Positions 9,278 through 17,372 of a stretch of 64,000 nucleotides of DNA are shown one piece after another. The notes under the pieces are model-generated. The model was not told the origin of the DNA, made no database searches, and saw nothing but the letters and a program-made list of their open reading frames with translations. The stretch is taken from positions 682,001 through 746,000 of the forward strand of contig NZ_CP107811.1 of assembly GCF_036346105.1 (NCBI RefSeq), written 5' to 3'. Position 1 is the stretch's first letter, and each line of letters starts with the position of its first letter. The position numbers were made by a program, and so were the translations under genes. Source of the DNA: Streptomyces sp. NBC_00539 (lineage in GTDB: Bacteria; Actinomycetota; Actinomycetes; Streptomycetales; Streptomycetaceae).

Positions 9278-10132
9278 TCAGTCGGCGCTCGCGCCGGCCC
9301 GGGCCAGAGCGAGCACCCCGGCGCAGATCAGGGCCACGCCCAGCAGTTGGGGGAGCAGCCACCAGTGGGTGCGCAAGTGTTCCTCGTACAGCAGCACCCC
9401 CAGCGCGACGCTCACGCCCGCGTCGCCGAGGGTCAAGGCGGGCTGCGACGCGACCAGCGGGCCGCCCTGCATGGCGTGTTCGAGGAACAGCAGGGCGCAG
9501 ATGCCGGTCGCGCCGAAGGCGTAGGTCTCCCAGGTCGTCAGGAACGCGACGACGCCGTGCTCGTCGAGCACCCGCACGGCCGACTTCATCAGCGCGGCCG
9601 TGAGCGCGTAGCAGACGGCGGTGGCCGCGCCGAGGCACCCGGCCCGCATCCGGCCGGGCGGCCGCCGCAGTCCGACCACCGCGAGCACCGCCACCGCCAG
9701 CGCGCACGCCGCCATGGCCGGCGCCCAGCGGTCGACCGGGACATGCGTGTGCTGCCCGGCCGGTGATGCGGCCACCAGTACGATCGCGAGCCCGGCCACC
9801 ACGCCCGCCACGGCGAGCCACATCCGGCCCGGCAGCCGGCTCCGCGCGACCATCGAGGCGATCAGCAGCGCGAGCGGCAGCTCCAGTACGAACAGCGGCT
9901 GCACCAGGGACAGCGCGCCCGTGGCCAGCGCCGCGGCCTGCCCGACGCCGGCCGCGATCACCGCGAGGATCCCCGCGATCCACACCGGCCGCCGCAGCAG
10001 ATCGCGGATCAGGCCGAACCGCAGGCCCCGGCCCTGGGGGACGGTGAGCGCCGCCCGCCGCTGCAGCACGGTCGCGAGCGCGTTGCTGAGCGCCGCGAAC
10101 AGCGCGAAGAGGACCGGCAGTGCGAAACCCAT
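9278..10132 (-). CDS. DMT-superfamily (EamA-like) transporter
   Basis: The 284-residue protein is almost entirely hydrophobic helices, about ten segments, starting MGFALPVLFALFAALSNALATVLQRRAAL. The size and the repeated five-helix pattern fit drug/metabolite transporters. Family members export amino acids, nucleosides or drugs; the substrate is unknown here. ATG 10132 is preferred to further upstream starts because AGGA lies about eight bases before it and the first membrane helix begins at once. It is on the same strand as the XRE regulator upstream, with a 66-bp gap, so the two could be co-transcribed. Confidence 0.82.
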   Translation of the reverse strand: MGFALPVLFALFAALSNALATVLQRRAALTVPQGRGLRFGLIRDLLRRPVWIAGILAVIAAGVGQAAALATGALSLVQPLFVLELPLALLIASMVARSRLPGRMWLAVAGVVAGLAIVLVAASPAGQHTHVPVDRWAPAMAACALAVAVLAVVGLRRPPGRMRAGCLGAATAVCYALTAALMKSAVRVLDEHGVVAFLTTWETYAFGATGICALLFLEHAMQGGPLVASQPALTLGDAGVSVALGVLLYEEHLRTHWWLLPQLLGVALICAGVLALARAGASAD

Positions 10133-10198
10133 GGCCCGATCCTCACCGCACGCGCCGGCGCACCGCGCCTGCGACACGTCCGCGCCGCGGCCCGTACC

Positions 10199-11053
10199 TC
10201 AGGCCGGGACGAGCGACAGGGACCGCAGGCGTTCGAGACGCTCCCGGGTCTCCTCGTCCAGCGGTACGTAGGTGACCAGCCGCGGTCCCGCCGCCGGACC
10301 CAGCCACAGGTTGGTGTGTTCCAGGTGCAACAGCCCCACGTGGCGGTTGCGGATGTACTTCGACTTCCCGCCCTGGCCGACCACCTCGTGCCGCGCCCAG
10401 ATCTCCCTGAATTCGGGCGACGCCGCTTCCAGCCGCGCCAGCAGCGCCTTCCAGGCCGGCTCGGCCAGGTGCTCGGCCATCGAGGCCCGGAACTTCGCGG
10501 CCATCAGCCGGTTCGTCTCCGGCAGTTCCACCACGGCGTCCCGCCAGTCCTGGTCGGTGAAGGCCAGCCACAGGCAGTTGCGGTCCTCGGGCGCCACCCG
10601 GTCGAGGTCGCACAGCAGCTGCCCGTAGGTCCGGTTGTACGCGAGGATGTCGTACCGGCTGTTCTGTACGGCGGCCGGGATCGGGTCCAGCTGGTCGAGC
10701 ATCGCCCGCAGGGCCGGCGTCACGCTCGGGCAGGGCGTGAGCGGCGCCGGATCGACACCGCCGGCCAGGGCGAACAGGTGCGCGCGTTCGCTGCGGTCCA
10801 GCAGCAGGGCACGGGCGAGCGCGTCGAGCACCTGCGGGGACACCTGGATCTCGCGCGCCTGCTCCAGCCACGTGTACCAGGTGACGCCGACGGCGGCGAG
10901 CTGCGCGACCTCCTCGCGGCGCAGTCCGGGGGTGCGACGGCGGCGGCCCCGTACGAGGCCCACCTGCTCGGGGGTGATCCGCTCCCGGCGGCTGCGCAGG
11001 AAGTCCGCCAGTTCGTGCCGGCGCATGTCGCTTTCGGGGGCCACAGTGGTCAT
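10199..11053 (-). CDS. XRE-family regulator with MmyB-like ligand-binding domain
   Basis: The protein is 284 residues. The N-terminal helix-turn-helix (about residues 10-70) reads ADFLRSRRERITPEQVGL...TPGLRREEVAQLAAVGVTWYTWLEQAREIQVSPQVLDALARAL. This is the very common actinobacterial type described as helix-turn-helix plus MmyB-like domain. Residues of about 110-280 match the MmyB-like region (PAAVQNSRYDILAYNRTYGQLL, LWLAFTD). It is divergent from an MFS exporter. Two copies of the palindrome CTGGTACCAG overlap the exporter promoter, so the simplest reading is a repressor of that exporter, and probably of itself, relieved by a small hydrophobic ligand. Confidence 0.87.
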   Translation of the reverse strand: MTTVAPESDMRRHELADFLRSRRERITPEQVGLVRGRRRRTPGLRREEVAQLAAVGVTWYTWLEQAREIQVSPQVLDALARALLLDRSERAHLFALAGGVDPAPLTPCPSVTPALRAMLDQLDPIPAAVQNSRYDILAYNRTYGQLLCDLDRVAPEDRNCLWLAFTDQDWRDAVVELPETNRLMAAKFRASMAEHLAEPAWKALLARLEAASPEFREIWARHEVVGQGGKSKYIRNRHVGLLHLEHTNLWLGPAAGPRLVTYVPLDEETRERLERLRSLSLVPA

Positions 11054-11082
11054 GGTTCCAGGGTGCCGCACCTCGCATCCCC

Positions 11083-11127
11083 TTGCCAGGTACTGCTGGT
11101 ACCAGGATAAGGAGACTCTGGTACCAG
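11083..11127 (+). promoter_or_regulatory. Sigma70-type promoter of the MFS exporter with two palindromic operators
   Basis: TTGCCA (11083-11088), a 17-base spacer and GATAAG (11106-11111) form a good -35/-10 pair reading toward the exporter. The palindrome CTGGTACCAG occurs twice, at 11096-11105 inside the spacer and at 11118-11127 over the expected start of transcription. The centres are 22 bp apart, two helical turns. The layout is that of a repressor blocking RNA polymerase. The adjacent XRE protein is the obvious candidate. Confidence 0.75.
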
Positions 11128-11154
11128 GCTGAGCGCGGGTGGATCGTCTTCCTC

Positions 11155-12666
11155 GTGAGCGAAGCAACGAACACGACCCAAGCGACCCGAGCGACCCTGC
11201 GGCGCGCCGACCCCTCGCCCCCTCGGCTCCCCTCGGGCCCGGCCACCACCATGGGCACCACCTCCGTCCCCGTCGTCCGCCACGAAGCGGCGCTGGGGGC
11301 CCTCGGGCTGTTCACCGTGCTGCTGGGCGCGGCCCTCCCACTGATCGACTTCTTCATCGTCAACGTGGCGCTGCCGGCCATCGACAGCGACCTCGCCGCC
11401 GGCCCCGCCCTGCTGGAACTGATCGTCGGCGGCTACGGAGCCACGTACGCCGTACTGCTCGTCCTCGGCGGCCGCCTCGGCGACACGATCGGACGCCGCC
11501 GGCTGTTCCTGGCCGGTATGGCCGCCTTCGGCGTCACGTCGCTGGCCTGCGGCCTGGCGCCCACCGCCTGGACGCTGGTCGCGGCGCGGGTGGCGCAGGG
11601 GGCGTCGGCGGCGCTCATGCTGCCGCAGGTCCTCGCCACCATCCAGGCCACCACGCAGGGGCCGCGCCGGGCCCGCGCCATGAGCCTCTACGGTGCGACC
11701 GCGGGGCTGTCGATGGTCGCCGGGCAGATCCTCGGCGGCGTGCTGGTCGCCGCCGACGTGGCCGGTTCCGGCTGGCGTTCGGTGTTCCTCGTGAACGTCC
11801 CGGTCGTGCTGGCGGGGCTGGTGCTGGCCGTCCGCGCCGTTCCGGAGACCCGGTCGAACCGGCCCGCCACGGTCGACGTACCGGGAACGCTGCTGCTGGC
11901 GCTCTCCCTCGTGTCCCTGCTGCTGCCGCTGACCGAGGGCCGGGCGGCCGGATGGCCCCTGTGGACGTGGGTCTCGCTGGCTGTCTTCCCGCCTGCGGCC
12001 GTGGCCTTCTACCTGACCGAGCGCCGTGCCGACCGCCTCGGGCGGACCCCGTTGGTCCCGCCGAGCCTGCTGCGGCTGGAATCGCTGCGACGCGGCCTGA
12101 TGATGGTGGTGCCGTTCTCGATCGGGTTCAGCGGGTTCATGTTCGTCATCGCGGTGTCGCTCCAGCAGGGGCTGCGGATGGGGCCGGTGCCGGCGGGGCT
12201 CGCGCTGGTGCCGATGGCGCTCGCCTTCTTCTCGGCCTCGCTGGCCGGACCGCGGTTGATCGGCCGTTACGGCAGCCGGGTCGTCACCGTCGGCGGGGTA
12301 CTCCAAGCCCTCGGCATCGGCCTGCTGTTGCTGGCGGTCCGGGGCGACTGGCCCGAGCTCGGGCTCCTCGCCCTGGCGCCGGGTGTCGCGGTGGCGGGTC
12401 TCGGCCAGGGTCTCCAACTGCCCGTACTGATGCGTTTGATGCTTTCGGACGTACCGGCCGACCGGGCCGGTGTGGGCAGCGGGGTGATGGTGACCACGCA
12501 GCAGTCGGCGCTGGCCCTCGGCGTCGCGACCCTGGGCAGCCTGTTCCTCGCGCTGACCGAGTCGGTGGGGATGCGGGACGCCGTCATGACGACCCTGCTG
12601 GTCCAACTCGGCCTGATCGCGGTGACGGTACTGCTCAGCCTCCGCCTCCCGCGCGTCATGCGGTGA
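11155..12666 (+). CDS. MFS drug exporter (14-helix, DHA2-like)
   Basis: The 503-residue protein is of the size typical of 14-helix DHA2 exporters. The family signature is visible: IDFFIVNVALPAID in the first helix, GGRLGDTIGRRRLFLAG in loop 2-3, and RVAQGASAALMLPQVLATI. Helices are regularly spaced to the end. It is predicted to be a proton-driven exporter of hydrophobic drugs in the cytoplasmic membrane. I chose GTG 11155 (VSEATNTTQ), which lies about 37 bases after the predicted transcription start; ATG 11251 is an alternative. Expression is likely controlled by the divergent XRE gene through the twin palindromes. Confidence 0.88.
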   Translation: MSEATNTTQATRATLRRADPSPPRLPSGPATTMGTTSVPVVRHEAALGALGLFTVLLGAALPLIDFFIVNVALPAIDSDLAAGPALLELIVGGYGATYAVLLVLGGRLGDTIGRRRLFLAGMAAFGVTSLACGLAPTAWTLVAARVAQGASAALMLPQVLATIQATTQGPRRARAMSLYGATAGLSMVAGQILGGVLVAADVAGSGWRSVFLVNVPVVLAGLVLAVRAVPETRSNRPATVDVPGTLLLALSLVSLLLPLTEGRAAGWPLWTWVSLAVFPPAAVAFYLTERRADRLGRTPLVPPSLLRLESLRRGLMMVVPFSIGFSGFMFVIAVSLQQGLRMGPVPAGLALVPMALAFFSASLAGPRLIGRYGSRVVTVGGVLQALGIGLLLLAVRGDWPELGLLALAPGVAVAGLGQGLQLPVLMRLMLSDVPADRAGVGSGVMVTTQQSALALGVATLGSLFLALTESVGMRDAVMTTLLVQLGLIAVTVLLSLRLPRVMR

Positions 12667-12848
12667 CGGGGGCGGCGGCCGCGGCGAAGCCCCGTACGGG
12701 CGCTCGGGGTCGGCCTCGCCACCGGGTCAACCTGTCCGTGTTTACCGGTCGGTGCGGGAAGCGTGGTGCGGGTTTCGGGTAAAGAACGGCTTGCGTCTGG
12801 GTAGCATCCGGAAGCACCACCGTGAGGTATGAGGAAAGTGAGCCGCAC

Positions 12849-13595
12849 ATGGCCGACGAGCCTGTCACCACGCCCATCCACGACCTGTACGCGCAGCGGT
12901 TCGCCGCCGATCTCGAAACCAACCGCAAGGAACAGGCGGACCTGACCGCGCAGATCGAGGAACTCGAAGCACGCCTGAGGCAACTCAAGTCGGACGAGAA
13001 CTGGCTCTGCGGAGTACAGGGCGTACTTCCCCCCGCCGGCGCCGTGGAGGCCACGGTCGCGGCCTCGCCCGCGACGGACGCCACGGGCGCCGTTCCCCGG
13101 CCCCGCCGGGCGAAGAAGAGCACGGGCGGCGCGGCGCGGGCGAAGAAGGACTCCGGCGCTGCCGTACCCGCCGCAGAAGCCAAGGCCGCCGTCCGCAAGC
13201 CGGCCGCCCGCAAACCCGCTGCCCGCAAGGCGGCCGCCCGCAAGCCCGATGCCGCCCTGCCCGGCACCAGGAAGCCGGCCGGGGCGGAGGAACCCCCGCT
13301 GCGCGAACTCGTCCACGCCCTCCTGGTGCAGGCCGCCGAACCCCGCATGGTGAGCGAGGTCACCGCCGATCTGGCGCGGGCGCACGCCGGCCGCAAGGCC
13401 TCCGGTCAAGTGGTCCGCAACACCCTGGAAGGACTCGTCAAGAAGGGGCAGGTGGAGAAGGAACACCGTCAGGGTTCGGTGATGTACACCGCCGTCCGGC
13501 CCTCCGCGCAGGGGGCGGTGTCCGAGGCGGGCGCCGACGCCGAAGCCGGCACGGTTCCCGCCACGGACACCGCCGCTGCCACCGCCGCGCCTTAG
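12849..13595 (+). CDS. Lysine/alanine-rich winged-helix DNA-binding protein
   Basis: The protein is 248 residues in three visible parts. The first, about residues 20-60, is a predicted coiled coil (ETNRKEQADLTAQIEELEARL). Then comes a basic, low-complexity stretch with KPAARKPAARKAAARKP repeats, like the tails of actinobacterial histone-like proteins. Last is a winged-helix-like domain (about 155-220, PPLRELVHALLVQAAEPR ... VRNTLEGLVKKGQVEKEH). It probably binds DNA, with the basic tail giving nonspecific contact. ATG 12849 was chosen over an upstream in-frame GTG because AGGAAAGTGAG precedes it. No specific function is recognised. Confidence 0.7.
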   Translation: MADEPVTTPIHDLYAQRFAADLETNRKEQADLTAQIEELEARLRQLKSDENWLCGVQGVLPPAGAVEATVAASPATDATGAVPRPRRAKKSTGGAARAKKDSGAAVPAAEAKAAVRKPAARKPAARKAAARKPDAALPGTRKPAGAEEPPLRELVHALLVQAAEPRMVSEVTADLARAHAGRKASGQVVRNTLEGLVKKGQVEKEHRQGSVMYTAVRPSAQGAVSEAGADAEAGTVPATDTAAATAAP

Positions 13596-13612
13596 TCGAC
13601 GGGCGGCCCTCG

Positions 13613-14008
13613 TCAGACCGGTTCGGGGAGGCCGAACAGCAGCGCGTACCCGGGCGGCAGCTGGGCGAGCGCGCGCTGGAGAACGTCCGCGTCGACGACG
13701 TCGGCCACGGTACTGAGGACCGCGCCGCTGTCCCAGTGCGCGGTGTCGGGGGTCGCGCCCTCGATCAGGAGCGCGACCGCTTCCGCGAACTCCGGCGGCC
13801 CCAGTGGTGAGGTCGCCGGGACCGCGTCGAGGAGGGGCGGCGAGCAGGGGGCGGGGAGCTGGGCGGCGAGTTCCTCGCGCTCGCCGTCCGCCAGGTGGCC
13901 GCCCAGGGTGGCCAGCACCGCCCGGGTGGAGCGCTCGGCTTCACGTGCGGTCGGATATTGGCCGCGTTCTTGGACCTGGGCCAGGTACTCGTCCCATGCG
14001 ATGGCCAC
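13613..14008 (-). CDS. DUF2267-like protein
   Basis: The protein is 131 residues. WDEYLAQVQERGQYPTAREAERSTRAVLATLGGHLADGEREELAAQLP matches the pattern of DUF2267 proteins, in which two such helical repeats are usual; the second half is looser. GTG 14008 has AGGAGG seven bases upstream, an excellent ribosome site, which rules against the longer open frame. The function of the family is unknown. A 6-bp inverted repeat lies just upstream at 14040-14058. Confidence 0.72.
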   Translation of the reverse strand: MAIAWDEYLAQVQERGQYPTAREAERSTRAVLATLGGHLADGEREELAAQLPAPCSPPLLDAVPATSPLGPPEFAEAVALLIEGATPDTAHWDSGAVLSTVADVVDADVLQRALAQLPPGYALLFGLPEPV

Positions 14009-14039
14009 GGTGGGCCTCCTCGTCTTCGTCCTGTTTCGT

Positions 14040-14058
14040 GCTCGCTTACAGGGCGAGC
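14040..14058. promoter_or_regulatory. Inverted repeat upstream of the DUF2267-like gene
   Basis: GCTCGC-TTACAGG-GCGAGC is a perfect 6-bp inverted repeat, 32 bp before the GTG. It could be an operator or an mRNA hairpin. No protein can be assigned. Confidence 0.3.
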
Positions 14059-14159
14059 CTGCCCCGGACGGCCCGCCGCAGCCTCCGGGCAGCACGTGCA
14101 TCTGGGCCGGGTCCGCGGGATCCCACCCGTTCGGTGGTGAACCGCCGGTCGATGACCGC

Positions 14160-14843
14160 TCAGCCGACGTGGGCCCTGACCTCCTCGTAGACCCTGGCGT
14201 CGGCGGGGAAGGCCGTGTGCTGCACGCATCCGGTCTCGGTGTTCACCGCGCCGTCGAGGGCGACGGAGCTGCTGTCGGGGCTGATGATGCTGTCGCACTT
14301 CGACCACCACGTGGCGTAGCGGGGTGAGCCAGGGGTCTCGTCACCGGCGTTGAGCTCGCCCAGGAAGCGCGACCCGGGGCGCATCTCGACGCAGGACGCG
14401 CCGCCGCACAGCATTGCGGCGCCCGTGCCGTGGTTGGGGCCGGCGAGGGAGACCCACGCGTCGACCTTGTGCTCGCCTCCGAGGTTCTTGAGGTAGTAGC
14501 GGGAGGAGAGGGAGCCCATGGAATGCGTGACCAGGTCGACCTTGGCGGCGCCGGTGGCTGCGAGGACGCGATCGATCTCGTCGGCGAGCTGGTGGGCGGT
14601 CGTGACGTTGGACTGGGAGGTGGGGTAGCTCCACTGGTCCAGGCGGCCGGCCGGCCAGCCGTCCGAGCGGAAGCGGTCGGCCATGGTGTTCCAGGTGGAA
14701 CCGTCGCTGTTCCAGCCGTGTACGAAGACGATCGGATCGGGCCCGCCGGCAGCCGGTGCCGTCGCCACGGCGGCAGCCTGGGGGATGAACGCGGCGAAGG
14801 CGAGTGCAGCGGCGGGCAGGGCCCGCAGGAGGTTGGGGTTCAC
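14160..14843 (-). CDS. Secreted triacylglycerol lipase/esterase (alpha/beta hydrolase)
   Basis: The 227-residue protein starts with a Sec signal peptide (NPNLLRALPAAALAFAAFIPQAAAVATA). The hydrolase core shows the oxyanion-region motif PIVFVHGWNSDGSTW, then the nucleophile elbow VTHSMGSLSS (catalytic Ser). A later acidic residue and His near the end (VQHTAF) complete the expected triad. Size and motifs fit the small secreted LipA/EstA-like lipases of Streptomyces. It is predicted to hydrolyse lipid esters outside the cell. GTG 14843 starts the signal peptide directly; GTG 14867 would add eight residues. It stands alone, with no visible link to the peptide clusters. Confidence 0.82.
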   Translation of the reverse strand: MNPNLLRALPAAALAFAAFIPQAAAVATAPAAGGPDPIVFVHGWNSDGSTWNTMADRFRSDGWPAGRLDQWSYPTSQSNVTTAHQLADEIDRVLAATGAAKVDLVTHSMGSLSSRYYLKNLGGEHKVDAWVSLAGPNHGTGAAMLCGGASCVEMRPGSRFLGELNAGDETPGSPRYATWWSKCDSIISPDSSSVALDGAVNTETGCVQHTAFPADARVYEEVRAHVG

Positions 14844-15041
14844 GCCGCCAGGTTGTAGCGGAGCCACCCGTCCCGGTCACCGGCTCCGGCCGACCCCCTC
14901 ACCCGACTGGACGCCGTCTTTCACCCGAGGAACGTTTCGCCGCGGGCCGGTCCCCGGCTCGTCGCCCGGATCCTGCGCCACCTCACGGCGCGTACCGGCC
15001 CGTACCTGCCCGTACCGGCCTGCGCATGCCCGCGCCGGCGC

Positions 15042-15551
15042 TCAGCGGCGTCGGCGCCGCGGCCACCGCGGCGTGCTGCGGGCCTGACGCCGGCGGCGCG
15101 CCGCCCGTGCAGGCCGCGCCGCGTGCCACCTGCGGACCAGGAGGACCGCTGCCGAGGCGGCGAAGAGGGCTGCGGTGATCAGCAGCCAGCGTCCCAGGAA
15201 GCCGTCGGCCGGGAGCCCGGTGGCCGCGGTGTAGTGGCCGACCCGGCGCAGGATCAGCGGCCACCAGACCAGCAGCAGGAGCCCCGAGACGAAGGCCGGG
15301 ACGCGTACGTGGTTCACGTCCGGCCACGGCGCACCCGGAAGCTGCGCGGCCCGGTCGAGCACGGAGTACAGGGGGAGCAGCACGAGGTCGTGCACGAGCG
15401 CCGCCCCGACGAACCACAGGGCCACGCCCACGGTGTCCCCCTCGAGCAGGCGCACGCCCGCGTAGGCGGTGAGGGCGAAGGAGGCCAGTACGAGCAGCAG
15501 GTGCAGCGGGGAGGCTCCGTAGCGCCGGCGGAACGCGGTCGCACCGCTCAT
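15042..15551 (-). CDS. Membrane protein translationally coupled to the molybdopterin oxidoreductase
   Basis: The 169-residue protein has four hydrophobic segments (around LHLLLVLASFALTAYAGV, VALWFVGAALVHDLVLLPLYSVL, VPAFVSGLLLLVWWPLIL and LLITAALFAASAAVLLV). It ends in a very basic tail of Arg-rich sequence. Its ATG overlaps the stop of the upstream oxidoreductase gene as ATGA, so the two are very probably translated together. It may be a membrane partner of the oxidoreductase, but no named family is recognised. Confidence 0.72.
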   Translation of the reverse strand: MSGATAFRRRYGASPLHLLLVLASFALTAYAGVRLLEGDTVGVALWFVGAALVHDLVLLPLYSVLDRAAQLPGAPWPDVNHVRVPAFVSGLLLLVWWPLILRRVGHYTAATGLPADGFLGRWLLITAALFAASAAVLLVRRWHAARPARAARRRRQARSTPRWPRRRRR

Positions 15552-16873
15552 GCCGGCTCTCCGAAGGTGAGGCGGGTGACCCATTTGGTGTTGTTGACGC
15601 CGGGGGCGCCGGGGACGATGACGCGGGCCGGGTAGCCGTGGTCGGGCGAGAGGACTGCCCCGTTGACGCGCAAGGCGAGGAGCGAGCGGTGGTCGCGCAC
15701 CTGGTTGTCCCGCAGGGCCACCGAGCTGAACGACCCTCCCCGCTGCACCGATTCCACCAGTACCTGCGGGGCCTGCGTGCCCGGCCCGACCAGTGCCGCC
15801 AGAGCAGTGAGCCGTACCCCGCTCCACAACTGGTCGGAGGTGGACCACCCCTCCACGCAGGCGATGGGCAGGGCCGCCTCGTTCTGCTCCATGGCCAGCA
15901 GATCCTCCCGGGTCAGCACCACCTGGCGCCCCGGGCCGCGTACGGTCAGCCGCCAGGCGGGGCCGATGTCACTGGGCCGGATGCCGACGGAAGCCGCGGT
16001 CTTGTTGATCTGGAAGCCGTTCGGCCCGGAGCCGGGGTCCAGGCCGTGCGGGGCGAGCAGCGCGGTGCGGCGCCACCGGCCGCCCACGCTCTGCCCGGCC
16101 GTGACCGCGAACAGCGCCAGGGAACCGAGCCCGACCATGCCGACGGCCCCGCGGCGGGAGATGGTCGCCGCCGCCGGCCGGGGTGAGACCAGCCCGGCCG
16201 CCTCCGGGGTACCGGCCGCCGGCCGCGCGCCCGGGGCGCGTACGGCGCGGACCGCTCGCGGCAGCCGCGAGGCGACGTGCACGGCGAAGGCACCGATGAA
16301 CACCCACGCTCCGTAGAAGTGCAGGGTGTAGAAGGAGCCCGGGAAGATGTAGTGCAGTTGCACGTTGAGGATGCCGGTGGCGAACTCGAAGCCCGCGCCG
16401 CCCACCAGCAGGAGCAGTGACAGGCGCTCGATGCCGTGGCTCACCGACCGCACGGGCGGCCATTCGAACAGTTTGGGGATGACCGACCAGAGCTTCGCCA
16501 ACAGCACCGGAACGAGCACGATCCCGAGGACGACGTGCAGGCCCTGGGTCAGCCGGTAGAGCCAGTGCGGCGAGGTCGGCCAGGAGAACAGGTAGAAGCC
16601 GAGCCATCCCTTGTCCGGAGTCTGGTCGTTGACCGGCGCCAGATCCGGGTTGTACGCCGCGTACGACAGCAGGCCCGTCACGAACAGGAGGATGACTCCG
16701 ACCAGCAGCACGAGCCCGAACACGGCTGTCAGCCACGGTCCCCGCAGCGGGCTGCGCCAGAATTCGGGACGCGCGGGTCCCGGCGGCGGGGCAGCGGGCA
16801 ACCGGACCGCGGGTGCGCGCCGCGGCCTGGGGGCGGGCCCGGGGCGGCCCTGCCCGTCGTCGTTCGCCTCCAC
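15548..16873 (-). CDS. Molybdopterin-dependent oxidoreductase fused to a cytochrome b-type membrane domain
   Basis: The protein is 441 residues. A basic Pro-rich N-terminus leads to membrane helices (about residues 45-230) with HWLYRLTQGLHVVLGIVLVPVLLAKLW and LHFYGAWVFIGAFAVHVASRLP. Their His residues could ligate heme as in cytochrome b561-type domains. The C-terminal half is a sulfite-oxidase-like molybdopterin domain with the likely Mo-ligand Cys in LPIACVEGWSTSDQLWSGV and GYPARVIVPGAPGVNNTKWV. Electron transfer from an external substrate to the membrane is inferred; the substrate is unknown. GTG 16873 has GGAGGTGG just upstream. The gene is coupled by ATGA to the small membrane protein. 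Confidence 0.82.
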   Translation of the reverse strand: MEANDDGQGRPGPAPRPRRAPAVRLPAAPPPGPARPEFWRSPLRGPWLTAVFGLVLLVGVILLFVTGLLSYAAYNPDLAPVNDQTPDKGWLGFYLFSWPTSPHWLYRLTQGLHVVLGIVLVPVLLAKLWSVIPKLFEWPPVRSVSHGIERLSLLLLVGGAGFEFATGILNVQLHYIFPGSFYTLHFYGAWVFIGAFAVHVASRLPRAVRAVRAPGARPAAGTPEAAGLVSPRPAAATISRRGAVGMVGLGSLALFAVTAGQSVGGRWRRTALLAPHGLDPGSGPNGFQINKTAASVGIRPSDIGPAWRLTVRGPGRQVVLTREDLLAMEQNEAALPIACVEGWSTSDQLWSGVRLTALAALVGPGTQAPQVLVESVQRGGSFSSVALRDNQVRDHRSLLALRVNGAVLSPDHGYPARVIVPGAPGVNNTKWVTRLTFGEPA

Positions 16874-17144
16874 CGGGACCACCTCCGCGCACGCGCTCGC
16901 CGACCGTCGGGGAGACGATCCCTCACGGGAGGCCCCTCCGGGCCGGTGACACGCCCTCCGGGGCCGCACGGTGGCGCCGCGACCCCCGACCGGCCACCAC
17001 TGCGGCGCGGCGCGGCCGCTCCCCCTCCGACCGCGCCGACCGCGCCGACCGGAGCCCGGCGCGGCCCCCTCCCCCGCGCCGGGCTCCGGTGCGCAGTGGC
17101 CCCGGTCCGCGACGGGCCACGGTCCGCGGTGGCCCCGCTCCCCG

Positions 17145-17267
17145 TCAGCGGCCGTCCGGTCCACCGCCCTCCCGGCGCCTGCGGCGACGTTGGCCGAGGG
17201 CCCCCGCCACAGCGATCAAGCCTCCTGTGAGCGCGCCGGACACCAGGATGCGCAGCAGGTTCTCCAT
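17145..17267 (-). CDS. 40-residue single-helix membrane peptide
   Basis: ATG 17267 opens a short frame, MENLLRILVSGALTGGLI..., with one hydrophobic helix (LLRILVSGALTGGLIAVAGAL) followed by six Arg and a Gly-rich tail. GGGGGAG lies six bases before the ATG. The helix plus positive tail fits a small inner-membrane protein. No function is known. The gene is too short for routine calling, and its reality rests on the ribosome site and the amphipathic layout. Confidence 0.5.
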   Translation of the reverse strand: MENLLRILVSGALTGGLIAVAGALGQRRRRRREGGGPDGR

Positions 17268-17372
17268 CGAGTACTCCCCCTCAGAGCCGTGGGTGCGGGT
17301 GCCTGACCGGCTACGAACGGGGACACTACCGACGTGCGGGCGGCCTGGCTTGGACGAATGTGACCTCGCCCC

